A stretch of DNA of 64,000 bases from Pseudonocardia sp. ICBG1293 (lineage in GTDB: Bacteria > Actinomycetota > Actinomycetes > Mycobacteriales > Pseudonocardiaceae). Location of the stretch: contig NZ_JAHLEL010000020.1 in NCBI RefSeq assembly GCF_020131355.1, positions 62,001-126,000 of the forward strand, in the 5' to 3' direction. The position numbers and the translations under genes were made by a program. The first letter of the stretch is position 1, and each line of letters begins with the position of its first letter. This document shows, in pieces, positions 8,442 to 17,041 of this stretch. Under the pieces are notes generated by a model. That model was not told the origin of the DNA. It made no database searches and saw only the letters and a program-made list of their open reading frames with translations.

Positions 8442-8961
8442 CCACGGCCGTACGGGCCGTGCCGGCGCCCGCGGCGAGGAGCAGGAGGCCGAGGGCGGCA
8501 CCGCGCGCGGCACGGCCGCCGACACCGACGCGGGAGCCGTCACGGTCGAGGCGGCGCTGGCGCTGGGCACCCTGGTCGCGGTCACGGCGGCGGCGGTCGG
8601 CGCCGACGCCGCCGTGGCGGCCGGGGTCCGCTGCACCGACGCCGCACGTGAACTGGCCCGCCAGGCCGCACGGGGCGACACCGACCGCGGCCGGGCTGCG
8701 GCCGCGCAGCTCGCCCCGGGCGGAGCCGAGCCCGAGCTGCGTCTGGACGGCGACCTCGTCCTCGCGACGGTGCGGGTCCGGCCGGTCGGGCTGCTGCCGG
8801 TCACGATCAGCGGCACCGCGGTCGCCGTGGTCGAGCCGGGCGTCGCCGCCGGCGCGGCGCCGTCCGGTGCTCCGGCCGACGTGGGACGGCCCGGCGGCAC
8901 GACCGGTCCGGACCGCCTCGACGTCGGCGCGGGGGCGGGTCCGCCCGGTGGTGTGTCATGA
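8419..8961 (+). CDS. TadE-like minor pseudopilin
   Basis: A 180-aa protein with a hydrophobic N-terminal helix (AGAVTVEAALALGTLVAVTAAA) carrying the TadE-type VTVEAAL motif, and an exposed C-terminal domain ending in a Pro/Gly-rich tail. The only in-frame start before the helix is GTG 8419, inside the pilin gene, giving a 23-base overlap and a rather long basic leader of about 40 residues. TadE proteins are minor components of Tad pili. ATGA coupling to the next gene at 8958-8961. Confidence 0.75.
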   Translation: MRCPRRSDHGRTGRAGARGEEQEAEGGTARGTAADTDAGAVTVEAALALGTLVAVTAAAVGADAAVAAGVRCTDAARELARQAARGDTDRGRAAAAQLAPGGAEPELRLDGDLVLATVRVRPVGLLPVTISGTAVAVVEPGVAAGAAPSGAPADVGRPGGTTGPDRLDVGAGAGPPGGVS

Positions 8962-9392
8962 GTCCACCCGCATCGTGGGGTCGGGGGGACGACGCGGGCG
9001 TCGCCTCGGTCTGGGCCGCGACGGCCGCGGCGGTGCTGCTGCTCGTCGGCGCCGTCGGGGTCGACCTGGCCGCCGCGGCCCGCGCCCGGCACGTCGCCTC
9101 CGCCGCCGCGGACCTGTCCGCGCTCGCCGCAGCGGGGCTGTCGGTGGACGGCACCGCAGCCGCCTGCGGCCGCGCCGCCGAGATCGCCGTCCGTAACGGC
9201 GCCGAGCTGCTGACCTGCCGACTCGACGGGTGGGACGCGCTGGTCGAGACCCAGATCGCGTGGTCGGGGCTGCTCCCGCTGCGCGGCCCCGCACGGGCGC
9301 GGGCACGCGCCGGCCCCGCTCCGGTGGACACCGGACCGCTCCCGGCGAGCGGGCCCGTGGACGGTCCCGACTCCGCGGCGGAGCCGTCGTGA
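8958..9392 (+). CDS. TadE/TadG-like protein of the helicase/secretion neighbourhood
   Basis: A 144-aa membrane-anchored protein with one N-terminal transmembrane segment (VWAATAAAVLLLVGAVGVDLAAAA) after a DDAGVAS leader and a short extracellular region. Its RARHVASAAADLSALAAA stretch is typical of TadG-like N-terminal domains. It ends the ssd-tad operon and lies next to the DECH helicase, the pairing for which this family was named (recalled TIGRFAM wording). It probably stabilises or anchors the pilus. Confidence 0.78.
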   Translation: MSPPASWGRGDDAGVASVWAATAAAVLLLVGAVGVDLAAAARARHVASAAADLSALAAAGLSVDGTAAACGRAAEIAVRNGAELLTCRLDGWDALVETQIAWSGLLPLRGPARARARAGPAPVDTGPLPASGPVDGPDSAAEPS

Positions 9393-9766
9393 GCACCCCC
9401 GGACATGATCGGGATCTCGGTGAACGGTCCACGACCCCGGATGAACGGACGGCGAACCATCGAGCACGCCGTCATCACGATTGCTTACGACGAAAGACCC
9501 AGCGCAACGGCGGTTCGTCGTGGGGGCCTGACCGATCAGCGACGTCGCGTGCCCCACATCTGGTCACCGTCGCGGCACTCGGGCCTACTGGGAGTCGCAG
9601 GGACGGGCAGGGTCCGGTCCGCCCCCGCCACGAAGACCACGCTCCCCAGACAGCGACGACGTCGGAGCGCCCCTGGCGCCCCCGTCCGATGTCGTCGCAC
9701 GTGGTTGCCACCGGTCCGCCCCCGCCCCCGACGGGCGGGCCGGTGGTACCCCGCCCGGTCCTGCGA
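9393..9766. other. 374-bp convergent intergenic region with terminator
   Basis: Lies between the 3' ends of the tad operon (plus) and the helicase (minus). No credible gene. The one strong element is a hairpin of 14-bp arms at 9708-9721 and 9733-9746 with a single G-T wobble and an 11-nt loop. It is placed to terminate helicase transcription, and possibly tad transcription from the other side. Confidence 0.5.
9708..9746. terminator. hairpin terminator downstream of helicase and tad operon
   Basis: Arms CCACCGGTCCGCCC and GGGCGGGCCGGTGG pair over 14 bp with one G-T wobble. It begins 20 bp past the helicase stop codon. No U-tract, as is usual in GC-rich actinobacteria. Confidence 0.55.
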
Positions 9767-12316
9767 TCACCGCGGACCGGTCGGGGCACCGCCGCGCAGC
9801 GCGGCCAGGACCAGGTCGAGCACCTGCACCGCTCCCGTCTTGTCCAGCGGGTTGTTGCCGTTGCCGCACTTCGGGGACTGCACGCACGACGGGCATCCGG
9901 TGCGGCACTCGCAGTCGCCGACCGCGGCGCGGGTCGCGGTCAGCCAGCGACCCAGCACCTCGTGGCCCCGTTCGGCCAGGCCCGCGCCGCCGGGGTGGCC
10001 GTCGTGCACGAACACCGTCGGGAGCCCGGTGTCGGGGTGCAGCGCGGTCGACAGACCGCCGATGTCCCAGCGGTCGCAGATCGCGAACAGAGGGAGCAGC
10101 CCGATCGCGGCGTGCTCGGCGGCGTGCAGTGCGCCGGGCAGCCGGGCCTCGTCGATGCCGGCGTCGGCGAGCGCGTCGGGGTCGATCGTGTACCAGACCG
10201 AACGGGTGTCCAGGCTCTGCGGCGGCAGGTCCAGCGCCGTCTGGTCGAGCACGGTCCCGTCCGGTGTGCGACGCCGGTAGGCCACGACCTGGCTGGTGAC
10301 CGTGGTCGCGCCGAAGCAGACCTGCACCGGCCCGTGCCGGCGGTGCTCCAGCACCTCGAGCACGGTGACGTCGGAGACCGACTGGGCCTCGGTGCGCCAG
10401 TCCGGGTCCTCGGCGTGCACGAGCGCGACACCCTCGTCGAGGTCCAGCTCGTCGACGACGAAGCTGTCGCCGCGATGCAGGTACACCGCACCGGAGTGGA
10501 TCGTGCCCGGGGCCGAGCCCCCGTCGACGGTGCCCAGCAGCCGCCCGGTCGCCGACTCGACCACCGCGACCTGCCCGAGCCCGGAGCCCCGGATGTCCAC
10601 GTGGGCGGCGGGCGCGTCGCCGGTGTCGGGCCAGAACCAGCCGTGCGGCCTGCGGCGCAGCACACCCTCCTCGACCAGGGCGTCGAGCACCTCCACCGCG
10701 GGCGCTCCCCCGAAGATCTCCTCCACGTCGACCGTGGTCAGCGGCATCTCCGCGGCGGCGCACGCCAGCTGCGGCGCGAGCACGTAGGGGTTCACCGGGT
10801 TGAGCACGCAGCTCTCCACCGGCGCCCCGATCAGCGAGCGCGGGTGGTGCACGAGATAGGTGTCGAGCGGGTCGTCGCGGGCGACGAGCACGACGAGCGC
10901 CTCGTCGGCGGCACGTCCTGCGCGACCGGCCTGCTGCCAGAACGACGCCCGGGTTCCGGGGAACCCGGCCTGCACGACGGCGTCGAGCCCGGAGATGTCG
11001 ACGCCGAGCTCGAGGGCGTTGGTGGTCGCGACCCCGAGCAGCTCGCCCGACATCAGGTCCGCCTCCAGCGCCCGGCGTTCCTCGGGCAGGTAGCCGCCGC
11101 GGTAGGCGGCCACCCGCGAGGCCAGCTCCGGCGCGACCTCCGCGACCTGCCGCTTCGCCCCGAGCGCGGTGAGTTCGGCGGCCCGCCGGGACCGGACGAA
11201 CGCCAGGGTGCGGGCGTCCTCCACCACGAGGTCGGCGAGCATCCGGGCGACCTCGGCCCCGGCCGAACGACGGACCGGGGCACCGTTGTCACCGGTGATC
11301 TCGGTGAGCAGGGGCGGCTCCCAGAACGCGACGGTGCGTCCCGCGTGGGGCGACCCGTCCTCGGTGACGGCGACGACGTCGCGCCCGGTCAGCCGGGACG
11401 CGAACTCCTCCGGGCGGGCCACCGTGGCCGAAGCGAGCACGACCACGGGCCGCGCACCGTAGCGGGCGGCGAGGCGGAGCAGCCGCCGCAGCAGCAGTGC
11501 CACGTGCGAGCCGAACACTCCGCGGTAGGTGTGGCACTCGTCGACGACGACGTAGCGCAGCCGGCGCAGGAAGGTCGTCCAGCGTCCGTGCCGGGGAAGG
11601 ATCGACCGGTGCAGCATGTCCGGGTTGGAGAACACCCACCGGCAGTGCCTGCGGACCCAGTCCCGCTGGTCCATCGGGGTGTCACCGTCGAAGGCGGCGG
11701 GCCGGACACCGTCCGGGGCGAGGCCGTCGAGGGACCGCAGCTGGTCGGCGGCGAGGGCCTTGGTCGGGGCGAGGTAAAGCGCCGTGGCCCGCGGGTCCTC
11801 GGCCAGCCCGGCGAGCACCGGGAGCTGGTAGACCAGCGACTTGCCCGACGCCGTCCCCGTCGCGACGACGACGTCGGCGCCGGAGTGCACCAGCTCCGCC
11901 CCGTGCGCCTGGTGCGACCACGGGCGGCTCACCCCACGGGCCGCCCAGGCCGTGCGCAGCGGCGCGGGCGCCCAGCCCGGCCAGTCGACCGGCCGGCCCG
12001 CCCGCGCCGGCATCCGCACGACGTGCCGCAGCGGGTCGTCGGCCGGGCCGAGGTCACCCGAGCCGTCGCCACCCGGGACGTCGGGACCGTCGAAGCCGTC
12101 CTGGGCGGCGAAGGCCCCGGCTCCCGGTCCCGGTCGGGCTGCCCGCCTCACCGGCGGCGCCGGGTCGGCGTCCCCGAAGGCCCACGTGGTGTCGGCGCGG
12201 GCCGGGTCGAGGCCCGAGCCCGCCAGCACGCGGCGCAGCAGCTCCACCCCGCGCTGCGACCCGTCCGGGCCCTGCGTGCTCTCCGCCGTCGCTCCCACGA
12301 CCGACCACGATGGCAC
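9767..12316 (-). CDS. DECH-box helicase with C-terminal DUF1998 zinc domain (MrfA/YprA-like)
   Basis: A 849-aa superfamily 2 helicase. It has the Q-like upstream motif, Walker A GTASGKS, motif II DECH, SAT-type motif III (LASATV), and C-terminal helicase motifs (TNALELGVDISGLDAVVQAGFPGT, QQAGRAGR). The last 100 residues form a DUF1998 domain with a four-cysteine cluster (CECRTGCPSC, then CGNGNN). The B. subtilis relative MrfA acts in mitomycin C repair. This one is the actinobacterial helicase that neighbours tad genes (Rv3649-like, recalled). GTG 12316 gives the longest frame. An SOS-box-like 16-mer covers that codon (12311-12326), so GTG 12298 is a real alternative start. Confidence 0.9.
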   Translation of the reverse strand: MPSWSVVGATAESTQGPDGSQRGVELLRRVLAGSGLDPARADTTWAFGDADPAPPVRRAARPGPGAGAFAAQDGFDGPDVPGGDGSGDLGPADDPLRHVVRMPARAGRPVDWPGWAPAPLRTAWAARGVSRPWSHQAHGAELVHSGADVVVATGTASGKSLVYQLPVLAGLAEDPRATALYLAPTKALAADQLRSLDGLAPDGVRPAAFDGDTPMDQRDWVRRHCRWVFSNPDMLHRSILPRHGRWTTFLRRLRYVVVDECHTYRGVFGSHVALLLRRLLRLAARYGARPVVVLASATVARPEEFASRLTGRDVVAVTEDGSPHAGRTVAFWEPPLLTEITGDNGAPVRRSAGAEVARMLADLVVEDARTLAFVRSRRAAELTALGAKRQVAEVAPELASRVAAYRGGYLPEERRALEADLMSGELLGVATTNALELGVDISGLDAVVQAGFPGTRASFWQQAGRAGRAADEALVVLVARDDPLDTYLVHHPRSLIGAPVESCVLNPVNPYVLAPQLACAAAEMPLTTVDVEEIFGGAPAVEVLDALVEEGVLRRRPHGWFWPDTGDAPAAHVDIRGSGLGQVAVVESATGRLLGTVDGGSAPGTIHSGAVYLHRGDSFVVDELDLDEGVALVHAEDPDWRTEAQSVSDVTVLEVLEHRRHGPVQVCFGATTVTSQVVAYRRRTPDGTVLDQTALDLPPQSLDTRSVWYTIDPDALADAGIDEARLPGALHAAEHAAIGLLPLFAICDRWDIGGLSTALHPDTGLPTVFVHDGHPGGAGLAERGHEVLGRWLTATRAAVGDCECRTGCPSCVQSPKCGNGNNPLDKTGAVQVLDLVLAALRGGAPTGPR

Positions 12317-12326
12317 AGATGTTCGA
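12311..12326 (-). promoter_or_regulatory. possible LexA/SOS box at the helicase start
   Basis: Read on the minus strand the site is TCGAACATCTGTGCCA. It matches 10 of 12 fixed positions of the actinobacterial SOS box TCGAAC-N4-GTTCGA, with a perfect left half. It overlaps the upstream GTG of the putative DNA-repair helicase. Weaker than the site at 16416. Confidence 0.4.
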
Positions 12327-12668
12327 ACGCCCCGAGGCCGCCGTCGGTCACCGGGCCGGCGCGAGGGCGCAGGACCGCGGGAAGCCCGGAACGCGTTGCA
12401 CCGCAGGTGATCTGCAGGTTCCCGGATTGCGTCGCGACATCATGTGGGATTGATCACTTTTGCCAGTTCGTTACGTCTTGTGATACCAATCGCACTGAGG
12501 GATGCACCACACTCCTAGACTGCACCAGCCCGGTCACCGGTGGACGCCGCCCGGGCCCAGTCGACGCCGACGAGGCCGTCGCCGCCCGGACGGGGTCGAG
12601 CCAGAACGACCCCCGTCCCGGCCGTCGGGGACCTCGCCGGCCGGATCCTTTCCACCGGGAGGACACGG
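12317..12668. other. 352-bp divergent promoter region, helicase / hppA
   Basis: No gene seen. The stretch 12440-12520 is more AT-rich than its surroundings and should hold the hppA promoter. A TAGACT hexamer at 12516-12521 is a plausible -10 box, with no clear -35. The other end carries the SOS-like site of the helicase. Confidence 0.45.
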
Positions 12669-14972
12669 ATGTCCCAGCCCACCTACCTCGCCCAGGGCCT
12701 CGAGCTCGGCGCGGGGGACCTCACCATCGTCGGTGTGGTCGCGGTGGTCGCCCTCGTCGCCCTGGTCGTCGGCGGTCTGCTGCTGCGGGAGGTGCTCTCC
12801 TACGGCGAGGGCACCCCGAACATGCAGGAGATCGGCCGCGCGGTCCAGGAAGGCGCCACGGCGTACCTCAACCGTCAGTTCCGCACGCTCGCCGTCTTCG
12901 CCGCGATCGTGTTCGTCCTGCTCTTCGCGCTCCCCGCCGAGGACCTGGGTGAACGCATCGGACGATCGATCTTCTTCGTCGTCGGCGCGGTCTTCTCCGC
13001 GATCATCGGCTACCTGGGGATGTGGCTCGCGACGCGCGCGAACATCCGGGTCGCTGCGGCCTCACGCGAGACCGGCGGCCGGGAGAAGGCGACCCGCATC
13101 GCGTTCCGCACCGGCGGCGTCGTCGGCATGTTCACCGTCGGCCTCGGCCTGTTCGGCGCCGCGATCGTCGTGCTCGTCTACGCCGGCCAGGCGCCCCGCG
13201 TCCTGGAGGGTTTCGGCTTCGGCGCGGCCCTGCTCGCGATGTTCATGCGGGTCGGCGGCGGCATCTTCACCAAGGCCGCCGATGTGGGGGCCGACCTGGT
13301 CGGCAAGGTCGAGCAGGGCATCCCCGAGGACGACCCCCGCAACGCCGCCACCATCGCCGACAACGTGGGCGACAACGTCGGTGACTGCGCCGGCATGGCC
13401 GCCGACCTGTTCGAGTCCTACGCGGTGACCCTGGTCGCCGCGCTGATCCTCGGCACCGCGGCGTTCGGCCTGCAGGGTCTGCTGTTCCCGCTGATCGTCC
13501 CGGCGATCGGCGTGATCACCGCGATCCTGGGCGTCTACCTGACGAAGGCCCGGGCCGGGGAGAACACCCTGCGGGCGATCAACCGCAGCTTCTACCTGTC
13601 GGCCCTGTTCGCCGGGGTGCTGTCGATCGTCGCCGCCTACGTCTACCTCCCGGGCACCTTCGGTGAGCTGCTGAACCCGACCGACACCAGCGTCGTCGGC
13701 CTCGCCGGCGACCCGCGCCTGATCGCCTCGGTGGCCGTGGTTATCGGCATCGTGCTGGCCGCGGTCATCCTGAAGCTGACCGGCTACTACACCGGTACCG
13801 AGGACCGTCCGGTCAAGGACGTCGGCGAGTCCTCGCTGACCGGTGCGGCGACCGTGATCCTCTCGGGTATCTCGATCGGCTTCGAGTCCGCCGTCTACAC
13901 CGCGCTCGTCATCTCGGCGGCCGTCTACGGCGCGTTCCTGCTGTCCGGCTCGATCGTCGTCTCGCTGTTCGCGGTCGCGCTGGCCGGTACCGGCCTGCTG
14001 ACCACGGTCGGCGTCATCGTCGCGATGGACACCTTCGGCCCGGTCTCGGACAACGCCCAGGGCATCGCGGAGATGTCCGGCGACGTCGAGGGCGACGGCG
14101 TCGACATCCTCACCGAGCTCGACGCGGTCGGGAACACGACCAAGGCGATCACCAAGGGCATCGCGATCGCCACCGCGGTGCTCGCGGCGACGGCTCTGTT
14201 CGGCTCCTACCGCGACGCGATCAGCCAGGCCCTGGACGGGGTGGGCATCGCCGCGCAGGACGCGGGCACCGCGTTCGCCTACGAGGTGTTCAGCCCGAAC
14301 ACCCTGGTCGGGGTGATCATCGGCGCCGCGGTGGTCTTCATGTTCTCCGGGCTCGCGGTCAACGCCGTGACCCGCGCCGCGGGCGCGGTCGTCTACGAGG
14401 TGCGCCGCCAGTTCCGGGAGCACCCCGGGATCATGGACCGCACCGAGCGCCCCGAGTACGGCCGTGTCGTCGACATCTGCACCCGGGACTCGCTGCGCGA
14501 GCTGGCCACCCCCGGCCTGCTCGCGATCTTCGCCCCGATCGCGGTCGGGTTCGGTCTCGGTGTCGGCCCGCTGGCCGGCTACCTGGCCGGCGCCATCGCG
14601 ACCGGCGTCCTGATGGCGATCTTCCTGGCCAACTCGGGCGGCGCCTGGGACAACGCCAAGAAGCTCGTCGAGGACGGCAACCACGGCGGCAAGGGCTCCG
14701 ACGCCCACGAGGCGACGATCATCGGCGACACCGTCGGCGACCCGTTCAAGGACACCGCGGGCCCCGCGATCAACCCGCTGATCAAGGTCATGAACCTGGT
14801 CTCGGTGCTGATCGCCCCCGCGGTCGTGGTGCTGTCCACCCCGGACGCCAACCCGGTGATCCGCGTCCTCATCGCGCTCGCGGCGGTGGTGATCATCGCG
14901 GCCGCGGTCGTGGTCTCGAAGCGCCGCACCTCGGCGATCACCGACGCACCGGCCGAGAGCTCGGTCGGCTGA
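12669..14972 (+). CDS. hppA: membrane proton-pumping pyrophosphatase (K+-independent type)
   Basis: A 767-aa integral membrane enzyme with about 16 helices that couples pyrophosphate hydrolysis to H+ export. The substrate-site motif DVGADLVGKVE starts at Asp205, and the conserved GDNVGDCAGMAADLFESY and DTVGDPFKDTAGPAINP segments are intact. In the motif GNTTKAITKG, Lys492 occupies the position that is Ala in K+-dependent enzymes, so this should be the K+-independent H+ pump. The ATG at 12669 follows a GGGAGGA site. It breaks the helicase-topA neighbourhood relative to mycobacteria (recalled). A strong terminator follows at 14987. Confidence 0.95.
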   Translation: MSQPTYLAQGLELGAGDLTIVGVVAVVALVALVVGGLLLREVLSYGEGTPNMQEIGRAVQEGATAYLNRQFRTLAVFAAIVFVLLFALPAEDLGERIGRSIFFVVGAVFSAIIGYLGMWLATRANIRVAAASRETGGREKATRIAFRTGGVVGMFTVGLGLFGAAIVVLVYAGQAPRVLEGFGFGAALLAMFMRVGGGIFTKAADVGADLVGKVEQGIPEDDPRNAATIADNVGDNVGDCAGMAADLFESYAVTLVAALILGTAAFGLQGLLFPLIVPAIGVITAILGVYLTKARAGENTLRAINRSFYLSALFAGVLSIVAAYVYLPGTFGELLNPTDTSVVGLAGDPRLIASVAVVIGIVLAAVILKLTGYYTGTEDRPVKDVGESSLTGAATVILSGISIGFESAVYTALVISAAVYGAFLLSGSIVVSLFAVALAGTGLLTTVGVIVAMDTFGPVSDNAQGIAEMSGDVEGDGVDILTELDAVGNTTKAITKGIAIATAVLAATALFGSYRDAISQALDGVGIAAQDAGTAFAYEVFSPNTLVGVIIGAAVVFMFSGLAVNAVTRAAGAVVYEVRRQFREHPGIMDRTERPEYGRVVDICTRDSLRELATPGLLAIFAPIAVGFGLGVGPLAGYLAGAIATGVLMAIFLANSGGAWDNAKKLVEDGNHGGKGSDAHEATIIGDTVGDPFKDTAGPAINPLIKVMNLVSVLIAPAVVVLSTPDANPVIRVLIALAAVVIIAAAVVVSKRRTSAITDAPAESSVG

Positions 14973-14986
14973 GGCGACATCTCGCA

Positions 14987-15035
14987 GGACCACGTCGGCC
15001 GCTCGTCCCATCGGGACGGGCGGCCGACGTGGTCC
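14987..15035 (+). terminator. hppA terminator hairpin
   Basis: Two 23-bp arms (14987-15009 and 15013-15035) with one G-T wobble and a 3-nt ATC loop, starting 14 bp after the hppA stop. Confidence 0.8.
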
Positions 15036-15092
15036 ACGGGACGATTCGGATACTCTCCGCCCGAGGGCAGTGATCACCCCGACGGAGGAGCG

Positions 15093-15698
15093 ATGCGGAC
15101 GTCGCCAGGTCTCGCCGCACTCGTCGTCGTACCGGCCGTCCTGCTGGCGGGCTGCGGGCCCACCGGGCCGACCGTCGAGCAGTGGACCGACTCGATGTGC
15201 GCGGCCGTGCTGCCCTTCGTCCGCACCGCCGTGGACGCCCCCGCCGGGACCGAGGATCCCGCGCAACGGCTGCGGGCCCTCTCGGACTACCTGGGCCGCA
15301 CCACCCAGGCCGCCGACGGCGCCCTGGGTGACCTGGACCGGCTGGGCCCGGCGCCCGTCGACGACGGCGAGGCGCTCTCCGCCCGGCTCCAGGGCGGCCT
15401 CGGCGAGATCCGCTCGGCGTTCTCCGGGGCGCGGTCACGGGTCGACGCCCTCGATGCGGCCGACCCGGCCGCGGTGCAGCGCGACCTCCCCGCCGCGCTG
15501 GAGCCGCTGGCCCGCCTCGGCGGCACCACCGGCCCGCTCGAGGAGGTGACCGGCAACCCGGCGATCGCGGCGGCCTTCCGGGCCTCCCCGGTGTGCACCG
15601 ATCTCACTCGTTCGGCGGAACAGGCCCGATCTGCACCGCCGCCCGGCGCAGCCGAACCTGCTCCGAACGGGTCAATCGGGGAGGGTGGAGGCAGCTGA
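15093..15698 (+). CDS. predicted lipoprotein, function unknown (first of tandem pair)
   Basis: A 201-aa exported protein. The signal peptide has a basic start, a hydrophobic core (GLAALVVVPAVLL) and the lipobox LAGC, with the lipidated Cys near residue 21. The mature part is helical, with two further cysteines (SMCAAV and SPVCTDL) that could form a disulfide, and ends in a Pro/Gly-rich tail. It resembles its downstream neighbour in layout: lipobox, an early Cys in a short helix, a long helical middle, a late Cys in a KCVAL/VCTDL context. The pair therefore looks like an old duplication. No enzymatic motif. Confidence 0.8.
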   Translation: MRTSPGLAALVVVPAVLLAGCGPTGPTVEQWTDSMCAAVLPFVRTAVDAPAGTEDPAQRLRALSDYLGRTTQAADGALGDLDRLGPAPVDDGEALSARLQGGLGEIRSAFSGARSRVDALDAADPAAVQRDLPAALEPLARLGGTTGPLEEVTGNPAIAAAFRASPVCTDLTRSAEQARSAPPPGAAEPAPNGSIGEGGGS

Positions 15699-15772
15699 CC
15701 GGCGACGGCGCCCTACCGTCGACCACTGTCCGTGCCCCGGGCCCCGACGGGCCCCGACCCTGGAGCCCGACG

Positions 15773-16375
15773 ATGGCCACCCCCCGCCCGGCGCGAACCG
15801 CCCGGGTCCTGCTCCCCACCCTGCTCGCCGCGCTCCTGGCCGGCGGCTGCGCGTCGAGCGTGGCCGGCACCCCCGCCGCGGACCCCGCCCCGCGCCCGAC
15901 CGCGGGGGTCGGCGCCGACCCGGTCGCCTGGGGCGACAAGGTCTGCGGCGCGACCCTGGCCTACTACCAGCCGCTCAACACCCCACCCAACTACGACGGC
16001 GCCGACCTGGCCGGCATCAAGACGCGCCTGTCGGAGTACCTGGGCAAGGTGGCGGCCGGCATCGACACGGGCAAGAAGCAGCTCGCCGCGGCCGGCGAGG
16101 CCCCGGTGAGCGGCGGTGACGCCTGGGCGCCCGCGGTCCGCGACATGCTCGACCGCTCCGGCACGACGATCGCCCAGGCCAAGACCGACGTCGACGCGAT
16201 CGACCCGAACGACGTCCAGGGCTTCAAGGGCAAGCTCGACGGCGCCCAGCAGAAGCTGCGGACCATCTCCGGCGCCCAGGGTCTGGACAGGATCGGACCC
16301 ACCCCGCGGCTGGACAAGGCGTTCGCGACCGCGCCGAAGTGCGTCGCGCTCAAGAAGATCAACGGCCCCGCCTGA
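15773..16375 (+). CDS. predicted lipoprotein, function unknown (second of tandem pair)
   Basis: A 200-aa exported protein with signal peptide core VLLPTLLAALLAGG and lipobox AGGC. The mature region is mostly helical: GDKVCGATLAYYQPL near the start, then Lys-rich helices (KTRLSEYLGKVAAGIDTGKKQL, AQAKTDVDAIDPNDVQGFKGKLDGAQQKLR), then APKCVALKK near the end. Two Cys residues in positions equivalent to those in the upstream lipoprotein suggest a shared disulfide-stapled helical fold. ATG 15773 was chosen as the first Met before the signal peptide. Function unknown. Confidence 0.8.
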   Translation: MATPRPARTARVLLPTLLAALLAGGCASSVAGTPAADPAPRPTAGVGADPVAWGDKVCGATLAYYQPLNTPPNYDGADLAGIKTRLSEYLGKVAAGIDTGKKQLAAAGEAPVSGGDAWAPAVRDMLDRSGTTIAQAKTDVDAIDPNDVQGFKGKLDGAQQKLRTISGAQGLDRIGPTPRLDKAFATAPKCVALKKINGPA

Positions 16376-16415
16376 CCGGTCGCGTCACCCGTCCGGCGCT
16401 CCCTGCTGGGCAAGC

Positions 16416-16431
16416 TCGAACATGCGTTCTA
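16416..16431 (+). promoter_or_regulatory. LexA/SOS box
   Basis: The sequence TCGAACATGCGTTCTA matches 11 of 12 fixed positions of the actinobacterial LexA operator TCGAAC-N4-GTTCGA. It ends 10 bp before the GTG of the next gene and overlaps a TATGCT-like -10 box (about 16429-16435), so LexA binding would block transcription directly. Confidence 0.7.
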
Positions 16432-16441
16432 TGCTTCGCGG

Positions 16442-17041
16442 GTGCCGCAGATGTCGCTGTTCTCCGCGGAGGCCCGGCCGGCCGGGCTGACCGACCTGGC
16501 CGGGCTGCTCTGCGGGCCCGGGCGGATCGAGCGGTTCGGCGCCGGGGACACCGCACGGTTCGACGTCCCGCTGCCCATCGAGGGGCGCGAGACCGCGCTG
16601 GCCGCGCTGGCGGCGGCCCGCGGCGTCACCCTCGCCCCGGGGGCGTCCGGGATGCGCAGCGCATTCCGGCGTGACCTGGTCCCGTTGGCCCGCGGCTGGT
16701 GCACGCCGGACGGACGCAAACAGATCCCGCCGGACTTCCAGCTCGACGGCGCCACGCTGCGGCTGTGGACGCTCGCCGCGGGCACGACGGACCTGCGGGG
16801 CGGGCACCTGCTGCTGCTCGACCCGCAGGCGCCGTGGACGCACGGTCCGCTGATCGCCGCGGCCACCCGGGCCGGCCTGCCCCCGGCGCGGCTCGCTCCC
16901 GGGGAACACGGCGCGCCCGGCCCGGCGTTGCGTCTGCACGGAGCGCGTCGACTGGCCCGACTGGTGGAACTCGTGGGGCCCGCGCCGCGGATGGCGGACC
17001 CGACCCAGTGGCCCCGCCACCACGGCCGACCGGCCGCCTGA
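16442..17041 (+). CDS. conserved actinobacterial protein beside topA (Rv3647c-like), probably SOS-regulated
   Basis: A 199-aa cytoplasmic protein of unknown function. It has no signal peptide or membrane helix. Recognisable blocks are GLTDLAGLLCGPGRIERFGAGDTARFDVPL, GMRSAFRRDLVPLARGW with PPDFQLDGATLRLW, and a C-terminal LRLHGARRLARLVELVG. It sits directly upstream of topA, as Rv3647c does in mycobacteria (recalled). GTG 16442 lies about 7 nt from a -10-like box, so the message may be leaderless; ATG 16451 is an alternative. A near-perfect SOS box overlaps the promoter, which points to a role in the DNA damage response. Confidence 0.7.
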   Translation: MPQMSLFSAEARPAGLTDLAGLLCGPGRIERFGAGDTARFDVPLPIEGRETALAALAAARGVTLAPGASGMRSAFRRDLVPLARGWCTPDGRKQIPPDFQLDGATLRLWTLAAGTTDLRGGHLLLLDPQAPWTHGPLIAAATRAGLPPARLAPGEHGAPGPALRLHGARRLARLVELVGPAPRMADPTQWPRHHGRPAA

